64,000 bases of DNA from CAYZWU01 sp964482235 (lineage in GTDB: Bacteria; Planctomycetota; B15-G4; CAYZWU01), in the NCBI GenBank assembly GCA_964482235.1, contig CAYZWU010000015.1:1-64000 (forward strand), written 5' to 3'. The position numbers and the translations under genes are program-made. The first letter of the stretch is position 1; each line of letters opens with the position of its first letter. The notes under the pieces were generated by a model. It was given only the letters and a program-made list of their open reading frames with translations, ran no database searches and was not told where the DNA came from. Positions 57,133 through 64,000 of the stretch are shown piece by piece.

Positions 57133-57761
57133 GAACCTTCTCTTTTTGCCTGGCAGTTCACGCAGACGCGGGTATACGGGATAGCCTGTAGACGCGCTTT
57201 CGGGATGACGGCACTGCAATCCTCGCAGAGACCGTACTTACCGCTGCGGATCCTCACGATCGCCTCGTTGATCTCAGCGAGGGTCATCTCGTGGGATTCC
57301 ACCAGGCCGAGGTTGAACTCCTGTTCATAGCTGTCCGTACCGTAGTCCGCCATGTTGTCCACCGAGACGGTCAGCCCGCTCTGCCAGAAAGCCCCGTCTT
57401 CCAGGCGAGAGACATTTCCGGCAAGCTTGGCCTGCTTCTGAAGCAGGATATCGAGTATCTTCTGGAGGACAGAAGCCGGCAACGCTCCTTTGACCGCCTT
57501 CTTCTTTGGAGAGCTCTTCGCCACGACCTTCTTTGCGTTCTTTATCGCGGTATTCTTCGCGGTTTTTTTTGCAGCCTTTGGCCCGGTCTTCCTTGATACC
57601 TTCTTGGCAGGGCTTTTCACTCGAGACGGATTCTTCTTCTTGACCGCAGCCGCCTTTTTCTTCGGACTGCCGGCTTTCTTCTTTTTGACCTTCCTGGCAG
57701 CCACTTTTTTCTTTCTGGCTGCCGGGGCTGTTTTCTTCTGGGCTCGTTTTTTCGTAACCAT
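57129..57761 (-). CDS. DksA/TraR zinc-finger protein with histone H1-like N-terminal tail
   Basis: 210 aa from ATG 57761. Residues 1-92 are almost entirely Lys/Ala/Pro, like a histone H1 C-terminal tail. The C-terminal part is DksA/TraR-like: helices LPASVLQKILDILLQKQ and ESHEMTLAEINEAIVRI, then the zinc site C179, C182, C200, C203. DksA modulates RNA polymerase with ppGpp. The tail probably binds DNA or RNA non-specifically, which is inference. First gene of dksA-lspA-pyrD-receiver. Confidence 0.88.
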   Translation of the reverse strand: MVTKKRAQKKTAPAARKKKVAARKVKKKKAGSPKKKAAAVKKKNPSRVKSPAKKVSRKTGPKAAKKTAKNTAIKNAKKVVAKSSPKKKAVKGALPASVLQKILDILLQKQAKLAGNVSRLEDGAFWQSGLTVSVDNMADYGTDSYEQEFNLGLVESHEMTLAEINEAIVRIRSGKYGLCEDCSAVIPKARLQAIPYTRVCVNCQAKREGS

Positions 57762-57809
57762 TGAATTTTCAGGTATTAAAAACAGCCTTACCTTGATAAT
57801 TTGCGATAG

Positions 57810-57837
57810 ATAATATAGAGTGTCCACGATCAGTCAA
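57810..57837 (-). promoter_or_regulatory. Promoter of the dksA-lspA operon
   Basis: Minus strand TTGACT (57837-57832), 16-bp spacer, TATTAT (57815-57810), about 50 bp ahead of ATG 57761. xerD starts divergently at 57868. Confidence 0.6.
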
Positions 57838-57867
57838 GAAAAATCTGTATGATACTGCGGTTTTAAA

Positions 57868-58785
57868 ATGAACGAGAGAAGTCGACCTAACTCTCGATAT
57901 ATCAATAGATTCCTTGATTATCTCGACGTGGAGGCCGGCGTCTCGGCCAACACTCTCAAGGCCTACAGGAAAGACCTCGATAAGTTCGCCGATTACTTGA
58001 TGTTGCGGTCGATCGATTCGTTCGACCTCGATTCGTCCCAGCCGGTGATCGATTTCCTCCAGCACGAGCGCGACCATGGCCAGTCGATCCGCACGACGGC
58101 GCGCCGTCTCTCTTGCATCCGGATGTTCGTCCGCTTTCTCGCAACGGAGAACCTGATCTCCCACGACTACGCGTCAACGATCGCCTCTCCGAAGCTCTGG
58201 AGATACCTTCCCGAGTTTCTCTCTCTCGAGGAGGTCGAGGCTCTCCTCACCACACCGCCGGCCGGCACCATGCTCGGAATGAGGGATCGCGCCCTGCTCG
58301 AGATGTACTACGCCACGGGCGCCCGCGTGTCGGAGCTGATCGATCTCAGGATCGCAGGCCTCAACCTGTCGTCCCGGTTCGCGAGGGTGAGGGGGAAGGG
58401 GTCCAAGGAGCGGATCGTTCCATTCGGCACGAAGGCGCAGAAGGCGCTCACCGCCTATCTCGAAAAATCGCGACCCCGGCTTCTCGATTCCAGCTCAGCC
58501 GATGCGCCCGACACGGTCTTCCTCTCGTGCCGCGGCAGGAAGCTGACCCGTGACAGGATCTTTCGACTGGTAAGGCGCTACGCCCGCCTGGCCGGCATCG
58601 CGCGTCCCGTGTCCCCACACGTGCTCAGGCATTCATTCGCCACGCACCTGCTCGAGGGCGGCGCGGACCTGCGCGTTGTGCAGGAGCTCCTCGGCCATCA
58701 GGACATCACGACAACGGAAATCTACACCCACCTGGACCAGTCCCGTTTGAAAAAGGTCCACCACCGCTATCATCCCCGGTCGTGA
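57868..58785 (+). CDS. xerD: Tyrosine recombinase XerD/XerC type
   Basis: 305 aa. N-terminal SAM-like domain with LDVEAGVSANTLKAYRKDL. Catalytic set R153 (ATGARVSEL), K177 (GKGSKER), H251 and R254 (HVLRHSF), H277 (LLGHQDI), Y286. Resolves chromosome dimers with its partner at dif. No phage or integron genes surround it, so a housekeeping Xer is most likely; XerD rather than XerC is by resemblance. Confidence 0.9.
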   Translation: MNERSRPNSRYINRFLDYLDVEAGVSANTLKAYRKDLDKFADYLMLRSIDSFDLDSSQPVIDFLQHERDHGQSIRTTARRLSCIRMFVRFLATENLISHDYASTIASPKLWRYLPEFLSLEEVEALLTTPPAGTMLGMRDRALLEMYYATGARVSELIDLRIAGLNLSSRFARVRGKGSKERIVPFGTKAQKALTAYLEKSRPRLLDSSSADAPDTVFLSCRGRKLTRDRIFRLVRRYARLAGIARPVSPHVLRHSFATHLLEGGADLRVVQELLGHQDITTTEIYTHLDQSRLKKVHHRYHPRS

Positions 58786-58793
58786 CGGCGCGA

Positions 58794-59918
58794 TCAGCCG
58801 GTTTCGCCCGCAAGACCGACGAGATAGGCCATCACGCTTCTCACCCTGCCGTCCCTGTTCCAGGAGAAAGGAACGAAGAAAGACTCGATCGTCTGCGAGT
58901 CGCTACCGACAGCGAGCTCGGCGGTGATCGTCCGGCTCTCTTCCAGGGCCGTCTGAAAGCTGCTCTCCCACTGATCTGTGGCCAGATCGTCGGGAATCGC
59001 GTGCCGGCTGGAGGCACCGAAGGTTTGCTCGGCCAGGCGGTTGATGCTGAGGACCTCGTGGTCCCTGCCCATCTCGAAGATAGGGAAGGGAGCCGAGTCG
59101 AAAATGGACTCGCTGTACTGCTTGGCGTTGGCCCGTTCCAGGACCATTCCGGCGAAGAGGGAATAGGGGATCAGGATCTCCCTGGCTTCTTTCCGGCTGT
59201 ACCTCTTGCCGTCCGTGCGGTTGATCAGCGCCACGGCGCCAAAGACCTCGCCGTCCTTCAGAAGCGGGGCTCCGATGGCGGTCTCGATGCCGAGCAGCTC
59301 GCGCCTTTCCCTGTCGACCCTCAGGTCGGACGAGATGTTCTCGGAACAGAAATAGCTGTTCTGCCGGAGGATCCATCCGGAGACCGTGGCCTCGCCGAGA
59401 GACATCCGCTCGCCGAGGCAGACCATGGCCTTGCTCCCAGCCACGGCCTTGTAGAGGAACGTACCATCGACCCGGTCGAAAACCGATATCAGCGCCGACT
59501 CGGCGTTGAAGAGATCCCTGGCCTCCTTGGCCACGGCAAGAAAGATCTCCTCCATGGACGTCCGGCTCGAAATTCGGGCAAGCCGGGCCATGGCCGGTAC
59601 GAGACGGCTTGCGTTTCCATTGACCCGCTGAGTGCCCGATAGGAATTGATGCTCGCAGCGGCAGTCAGGGGAGCTGCACCCGCCGCCCTTCTCCTCGTCT
59701 CCCTCACCGTCGCAGCACGTCGCCTGTCCGCTCTCTTCCAGGATTTGGAGGTACTCCTTCTGGGCACCCCAGAGAACGCCCGTCCTCCCCCGCCCGGACC
59801 TCGGCAGCCGGAACAGCCTGAAGATATCCTCGTTCTCCTCCTGTCGAGCGATCGACTCGCCGAGGGCCTGGAGCTCCTCGATCAACTCGGCTCTCGTCTT
59901 CTCTTTTTCCCGGTCCAT
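58794..59918 (-). CDS. GAF and PAS domain signalling protein
   Basis: 374 aa, cytoplasmic. Helical N-terminus (1-65), a short Cys-rich segment (C68, C69, C81, C86, C88), a GAF domain at about 105-255 (FNAESALISVFD, ETAIGAPLLKDGEVFGAVALIN in part), and a PAS domain from 268 (IFDSAPFPIFEMGRDHEVLSIN in part). No kinase, cyclase or HTH follows, so an output partner must be separate. It converges with xerD. Confidence 0.8.
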   Translation of the reverse strand: MDREKEKTRAELIEELQALGESIARQEENEDIFRLFRLPRSGRGRTGVLWGAQKEYLQILEESGQATCCDGEGDEEKGGGCSSPDCRCEHQFLSGTQRVNGNASRLVPAMARLARISSRTSMEEIFLAVAKEARDLFNAESALISVFDRVDGTFLYKAVAGSKAMVCLGERMSLGEATVSGWILRQNSYFCSENISSDLRVDRERRELLGIETAIGAPLLKDGEVFGAVALINRTDGKRYSRKEAREILIPYSLFAGMVLERANAKQYSESIFDSAPFPIFEMGRDHEVLSINRLAEQTFGASSRHAIPDDLATDQWESSFQTALEESRTITAELAVGSDSQTIESFFVPFSWNRDGRVRSVMAYLVGLAGETG

Positions 59919-60084
59919 GAATCCAATCCACCCGTGTTCTTAAAGATGCCTTTTCGGAATGCATCCGCTCTCGAAAAAGGTGCAGAGAAACGGACGATCC
60001 AGATGTGCAGTGACCTTCCGACTGTTAATTCTTATCGGCACGAACCAATCCTGTTCTTGACAGGCTGTTTCGTTGAAGGAGGCC

Positions 60085-60113
60085 TGTTTTCTCCTTTCGC
60101 CGGAACATATAAT
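60085..60113 (+). promoter_or_regulatory. Promoter ahead of the coiled-coil lipoprotein
   Basis: Consensus TATAAT at 60108-60113 with only a weak -35 (TGTTTT at 60085-60090). About 60 bp upstream of the start. Confidence 0.4.
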
Positions 60114-60173
60114 CGCGGAGTCCGGACCGCCGCTCGAGGCGATCGATCGCGCTTCTTACCCGGGAGGATCAAA

Positions 60174-60929
60174 ATGAAGAAGATGAACTGCCCGCTTTTC
60201 TTTCTCCTGACCACGGCACTCCTCCTCCTTCAGGCCGGCTGCCAGGGGCCGGCCGACGGGATCCAGCTGGAGGAGATGCCGTACGTCGACGAATCGGCCG
60301 GCGAATCCGCGTGCGACCTTGAGGAGGAGCTGCGCGACATCTGCCGGGAGCTGGAGCTCGAAAAGGCCCGGCTTGACCTGGTCATCAAGAAGAAGCACTG
60401 CCTGATGACCGAGGCGAAGATCTCCCGTGCGGCTACAGAGGCTGAGCTCGAGCTGGTCGAGAGAAGGCTGGCCGCCTTCGGAGCGCACACCAGTCAGCTG
60501 CAGCTGAGCGAGCTCGACCTCGAGCTGCTCACCCTTCGCGACGAGCACAAGCAGAGCACCGAGGAGCTGAAGCAGCTCGAGATGATGTACGCCGAATCGG
60601 AGCTCGAGGACAAGACGAGCGAGATCGTTCTCGAACAGGGCCGCCGCCGGCTCGAGCTGACGGCAGCCGACCTGGCCAACATGGAAAGGAAACGTGCCGC
60701 TGCCTTCGAGTATGCACTGCCCATGGAGCGAGCCGAGATCGAGCATGAAGTTGCGGCACTCCGCGCCGAGATCAGGCTTGCCGGGCTCCAGGCCGATCTC
60801 GCCATCGCCGAGATCGAGCTGGCCTTCCTCGAGCATCAGACCAGCATCCTCGATCTGGAAGCAAGAAAGACGCAGATCGAGAAGGAACCGGGTATCGCTC
60901 CCGAACCGGGCAAGGGGAAGGATTCGTGA
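60174..60929 (+). CDS. Coiled-coil lipoprotein
   Basis: 251 aa from ATG 60174 (GGGAGG upstream). Lipoprotein signal LLLLQAGC with lipidation at C23, then about 210 residues of nearly uninterrupted helix with heptads (SELDLELLTLRDEHKQSTEE), ending in a Pro/Gly/Lys tail. No family recognised; the coiled-coil pattern suggests a periplasmic spacer or tether. The next gene overlaps by 4 bp. Confidence 0.75.
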   Translation: MKKMNCPLFFLLTTALLLLQAGCQGPADGIQLEEMPYVDESAGESACDLEEELRDICRELELEKARLDLVIKKKHCLMTEAKISRAATEAELELVERRLAAFGAHTSQLQLSELDLELLTLRDEHKQSTEELKQLEMMYAESELEDKTSEIVLEQGRRRLELTAADLANMERKRAAAFEYALPMERAEIEHEVAALRAEIRLAGLQADLAIAEIELAFLEHQTSILDLEARKTQIEKEPGIAPEPGKGKDS

Positions 60930-62065
60930 GCGCCGCGCTGCTCCTGCTCGTCCTTGCCTTTGCCGCAGAGGATGAGCCGCCGGCCGACCAGGCGGCACCC
61001 CGCCTCGCCCGCGCCGACATCACGGCTTCGATCGATCGCGGCGTCGCCTTTCTCCTCCGGACCCAGAACGAGGACGGCTCCTGGGGATCGTGGCAGAAGC
61101 CCATCGATACGACGTGGAGCAACATCGGGACCCACAAGGCCTGGATCGCAGCAACAACAGCCATCGTCTGCTCCACTCTCATGGAGGTCGATGAAGAAAG
61201 ATCGGCCCGGGTGAAGAGCGCCCTGATCCAGGGGCTCGAATACCTGTTGAATCAACAATGCGCGAGCCGGCCGTCGGGCTGGGATGTGGACAACACCTGG
61301 GCACTGGTCTACACGCTGGACACGATGGCGCGCGCCGTCAACCACCCGCTGGTGAAGGGAACGAGCCGCGCGGCACGCCTCCGGACCCGGATCGAGGAGA
61401 CATTGAAGAAGCTCGAGGCCTACCAGACACCGGGAGGCGGCTGGGGCTACTATGACGATCCGCCCTACACGCTGAGACCCAAGTGGGGCACCTCATTCAT
61501 GACAGCCGCCGTTCTTCTCGGCATGACAGAGGCGAAAGAAGCCGGGATCGAGGTGAATGACAAGACCTGTATCCGTGCAGTCCGAGCCCTGAAGCGCTGC
61601 CGCCTTCCGAGCGGCGCATACACCTACAGCGTGGAGGCGGTGCCGAGCCCCGGGGCGCTCGACAACATCGACCAGGTCAAGGGCTCCCTCTCCCGCATCC
61701 AGGTGGGCAATCTCGCTCTCTTTCGTGCCGGCGAGGCGGTCAAGCGCGAGGATCTGCGCAAGGGACTCGATCTCTTCTTCAGGAACCATCGATTTCTTCG
61801 CGTGGCGCGAGGCCGCCCCATCCCCCACGAGTCGTTCTATTTCAACTCGGGATACTTCTTCTTTTTCGGGCATTACTATGCTGCCGGGGTGATCGAGGAG
61901 CTGGAGAAAAGCGATCAGGAGAAGTACTGGCCGCTGCTGCAGGCTGCCGTTCTGGCAACGCAGGAGAAGGACGGATCGATGTGGGACTTCTACCTGGCGG
62001 GCTATCATCGGGCCTACGGCACGGGCTGGGGAGTCTCGGCGCTGATCCGGTCACTGCGCCGTTGA
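60926..62065 (+). CDS. Exported squalene-cyclase/prenyltransferase-repeat protein
   Basis: 379 aa from GTG 60926 (GTGA overlap). Short signal peptide (LLLLVLAFAA). Alpha-alpha toroid repeats with QW-type motifs: FLLRTQNEDGSWGSW, YQTPGGGWGYY, TQEKDGSMWDF. The DxDD motif of squalene-hopene cyclases is not seen, so it is probably a non-catalytic relative of the type common in Planctomycetota. Coupled to the coiled-coil lipoprotein. Confidence 0.8.
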   Translation: MSAALLLLVLAFAAEDEPPADQAAPRLARADITASIDRGVAFLLRTQNEDGSWGSWQKPIDTTWSNIGTHKAWIAATTAIVCSTLMEVDEERSARVKSALIQGLEYLLNQQCASRPSGWDVDNTWALVYTLDTMARAVNHPLVKGTSRAARLRTRIEETLKKLEAYQTPGGGWGYYDDPPYTLRPKWGTSFMTAAVLLGMTEAKEAGIEVNDKTCIRAVRALKRCRLPSGAYTYSVEAVPSPGALDNIDQVKGSLSRIQVGNLALFRAGEAVKREDLRKGLDLFFRNHRFLRVARGRPIPHESFYFNSGYFFFFGHYYAAGVIEELEKSDQEKYWPLLQAAVLATQEKDGSMWDFYLAGYHRAYGTGWGVSALIRSLRR

Positions 62066-62113
62066 ACGGCAAATCCATCCACGGCGCCCTCATCTGTAAA
62101 ATGCAGGCATAAA

Positions 62114-62143
62114 AAAAAACGGATTCTTGCGAATCCGTTTTTT
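62114..62143 (+). terminator. Intrinsic terminator after the cyclase-repeat gene
   Basis: Stem AAAAAACGGATTC (62114-62126) and GAATCCGTTTTTT (62131-62143) with a TTGC loop, ending in a T-run. Symmetric A/T flanks allow use from both strands. Confidence 0.9.
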
Positions 62144-62255
62144 CCGGCTCCCGGAATGCCATGCTCTCAAAACGAAATGGGCACCCTTCTCATTACCTTT
62201 TAAAAGCTAACATCCGGAAACCTGAACAGATACTCTCTGTTTTCGTTTCTTGCAT

Positions 62256-62269
62256 TGTTCGTGGGAACA
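62256..62269. promoter_or_regulatory. Palindrome TGTTC-N4-GAACA
   Basis: TGTTCGTGGGAACA, perfect dyad, in the 452-bp interval 62144-62595 between the terminator and lgt. That interval has no gene that I can support. The shape resembles a LexA-type operator described for Verrucomicrobia (recalled), but no SOS gene follows within 300 bp. Confidence 0.35.
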
Positions 62270-62595
62270 TGCACTGTTAGGTATTTCATAGATCGAACGG
62301 GAGAGAGGATTAACAATTAGCGTTCCATACCGGAATGATTTCGTTTTTCCGTCGATCACTGAAAAACGATTGGATGGAAGCCGGCTATTCTAATTGAATC
62401 AAGAGAGTTAGGTCGCCCTCTCCGTTTCGCATCTTTGGCCGCAACGCGACGACTGCTTGAACTTTGCTTTTCCGGGATTAAGATAGCCCGGATGAAATGA
62501 GCAGAGAATGCCAGTTGTGCCATATCGGCACGGCAGTCTGCCCCGTGCAGCCCCGGCTGCAGACAGGATATCCAGCAGAGCGGTTGGGAGAAATC

Positions 62596-63426
62596 ATGCA
62601 TCCCGTTCTCTTCAAGGTTCTCGGCTACGAGATCCACTCCTTCGGTTTCATGGTGGCCCTCGGATTCCTGGCCGGCTATTTCTGGATGCGCCTCACTGCC
62701 AGGAAGCTGGGGGAGGATCCGGACAAGATCGCCGACATCTCCCTGCTGGTCCTCCTATCCGGTATCGTGGGCGCGCGGCTTCTCTATGTTCTTGTACATC
62801 TTGATGAGTACTCGTCCAAGCCTCTCGAGGTCGTGATGATATGGAAGGGCGGTCTCGTCCTCTACGGCGGCCTGATCGCTTCGATGATCGCCGGCTACTT
62901 CCTGGTCAAGGCAAGAAGGCTCAACTTCCTGAACACGGCCGATGTGTGCATGCCCTGCGTGATGCTCGGACTGGTGATCGGGCGCTGGGGCTGCCTGCTG
63001 GTGGGCGACTGCTATGGCCGGATTGCCTCGAACCTCCCGTGGGCGATTCGCTTTCCCGGCCAGGAAGTCCCGGGTTTGCCCGAGAAGCTCATCCCCGTCA
63101 AGGAAGGCTGCCTGATCCCGCCGGATCTGCTGAACCAGCCGCTGCATCCCACGCAGATCTACATGTCGCTGAACGCCCTGCTCATCTTCATCATCCTTGT
63201 CCTTGTTCTGCGAAAGAGGCGGTTCAAGGGACAGGGCTTCTTCCTCTGCCTGATCCTCTATTCGATCTCGCGCGGCATCATCGAGCTGTTCCGCGGCGAC
63301 AACGTCGAGAGGGGATACCTGGGACCGCTCTCCACATCGCAGTGGATCGGTATCGTGGTGGTTGTCTTCGCCCTCTATCAATACATCACCCGGATGGCGC
63401 GGGCGCGGAAGGAACAGGGCACGTGA
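62596..63426 (+). CDS. lgt: Prolipoprotein diacylglyceryl transferase
   Basis: 276 aa from ATG 62596 (GGGAGAAA upstream). Seven hydrophobic segments; starts FKVLGYEIHSFGFMVALGF, contains VGARLLYVLVH, GGLVLYGGLI (conserved His is absent at this position), and the signature segment GLVIGRWGCLLVGDCYG, then HPTQIYMSLNALL. Attaches diacylglycerol to lipoprotein Cys before LspA acts. The next gene overlaps by 4 bp. Confidence 0.92.
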   Translation: MHPVLFKVLGYEIHSFGFMVALGFLAGYFWMRLTARKLGEDPDKIADISLLVLLSGIVGARLLYVLVHLDEYSSKPLEVVMIWKGGLVLYGGLIASMIAGYFLVKARRLNFLNTADVCMPCVMLGLVIGRWGCLLVGDCYGRIASNLPWAIRFPGQEVPGLPEKLIPVKEGCLIPPDLLNQPLHPTQIYMSLNALLIFIILVLVLRKRRFKGQGFFLCLILYSISRGIIELFRGDNVERGYLGPLSTSQWIGIVVVVFALYQYITRMARARKEQGT

Positions 63427-64000
63427 CGCGGAAGGGGCACTCCGATCAACCGAGGCTCGTGGTCGGCATCGACGAGGCCGGATTCGGCCCCAGGCTCGGC
63501 CCGCTCGTGGTGACGCGCACCGCCTTCGTCTCCGGGTCGGGAAGCCTCGAGGAAAAGCTTGCCGCCGCCGTCTCCAGAAACGCCTCGGCCCGCGGGAGCC
63601 GGCTCAGGGTCGACGACTCCAAGCAGATCTACAAGGGGAGAAAGGGGCTGGACACCCTGGAGAAAACGGCGCTCAGCTTCTGGTGCACGGCCCGCGGCGC
63701 GATGCCCGGCCGTCTCGAGGATCTCCTGGCGCCTGTTCTGGCGAAGCCCCTCGACCTGACGGCCGCACCCTGGTACGGCGCACTTCCCCTCGCCCTTCCG
63801 CTTCCCGTGGCGGCCAGGCGCGAAGAGATCTCGCCATCGCAACGTCTCCTTGCCGAGACGTGCCGCAGCGCGGAGGTCCGGTTCGCCGGATTCAGGTCGT
63901 GCCTGATCCCGGAGCCCTGCTTCAACGACGGCGTGGAGGTGTGGGACTCGAAGGCGCGCTTCCTGGCAGAGCTGGTGCTCGACCTGATCGGCTCCCTGCC
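63423..64000 (+). CDS. RNase HII-like protein, 3' end beyond the window
   Basis: Partial, 192 codons, from GTG 63423 (GTGA overlap with lgt). Begins VVGIDEAGFGPRLGPLVV, matching the RNase HII active-site strand (first Asp and Glu), and has VDDSKQIYKG as in the conserved DSK segment. The GRG motif of RNase HII, which reads the RNA-DNA junction, is GFG here. Planctomycetota encode hypothetical proteins of this DEAG-x-GP-x-LGPLV type (recalled). Activity on ribonucleotides is therefore uncertain. Confidence 0.75.
   Translation, partial: MTRKGHSDQPRLVVGIDEAGFGPRLGPLVVTRTAFVSGSGSLEEKLAAAVSRNASARGSRLRVDDSKQIYKGRKGLDTLEKTALSFWCTARGAMPGRLEDLLAPVLAKPLDLTAAPWYGALPLALPLPVAARREEISPSQRLLAETCRSAEVRFAGFRSCLIPEPCFNDGVEVWDSKARFLAELVLDLIGSL

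Noticed and set aside
62335..62397. 20-codon open frame starting ATG 62335 upstream of lgt
   Set aside because: Very short, no good ribosome binding site, no recognisable peptide features.

Overview
The window is one strand of a draft bacterial scaffold: it contains a 100-N assembly gap at 14548-14647 and ends inside a gene. The organism is Gram-negative with lipopolysaccharide and a two-membrane envelope (waaA, a type II secretion secretin, lspA, lgt, a BamB-like propeller lipoprotein-type protein, tatA). Most of the window is GC-rich. Several traits point towards Planctomycetota or a nearby lineage: an FHA-Ser/Thr kinase fusion, a squalene-cyclase-repeat protein, a DksA-type protein with a histone H1-like tail, a GldG/DUF4340 ABC cluster and an RNase HII-like protein of the DEAG-F-GP type. 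This placement is inference and not firm.

Layout. 1-2640 is a visibly more AT-rich stretch with two nuclease genes (GIY-YIG, and a TM0106-type RecB-like/RNase H-like nuclease), a set of degenerate direct repeats and a tRNA-Asn at its edge. 2884-6791 (minus) is a carbon metabolism operon gapA-pgk-rpe-accD with a good promoter. tilS and a PQQ-propeller protein converge at 8.6 kb. 10.07-14.5 kb (plus) carries yggS, a 916-residue FHA kinase, a DUF167 gene and purN. After the gap, 14.9-19.9 kb (minus) encodes an ABC export system of the Gld type (ATPase, permease, GldG, DUF4340), followed by dnaK and a short histidine kinase with an NtrC-type regulator. 24.5-26.1 kb (plus) holds a Sua5-phosphatase fusion and rpiB; rpsU and a PTS IIA-like protein are on the other strand.

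27.2-38.2 kb (plus) is a compact type II secretion operon, gspD-E-F, a 1046-residue unknown protein, then gspG-H-I-J. 38.3-54.5 kb is mostly minus-strand housekeeping (serS, a secreted unknown, rhomboid, polyprenyl synthase, tatA, sucCD, a stand-alone pseudopilin, metK, waaA, secA), with a FolD-family gene on plus. 54.7-57.8 kb (minus) is dksA-lspA-pyrD-receiver protein. The end carries xerD, a GAF/PAS protein, a coiled-coil lipoprotein plus cyclase-like protein, lgt and the start of an RNase HII-like gene.

The observations I would follow first: (1) a metK leader with two mutually exclusive long helices and no riboswitch class that I recognise; (2) a family of long hairpins directly 3' of minus-strand genes, two copies of which show a compensatory base change; (3) a FolD homologue lacking all three canonical catalytic residues and resembling yeast Mtd1; (4) a Sua5 domain fused to a phosphatase with the arginine-phosphatase Thr signature; (5) an eight-cysteine insertion in SecA.
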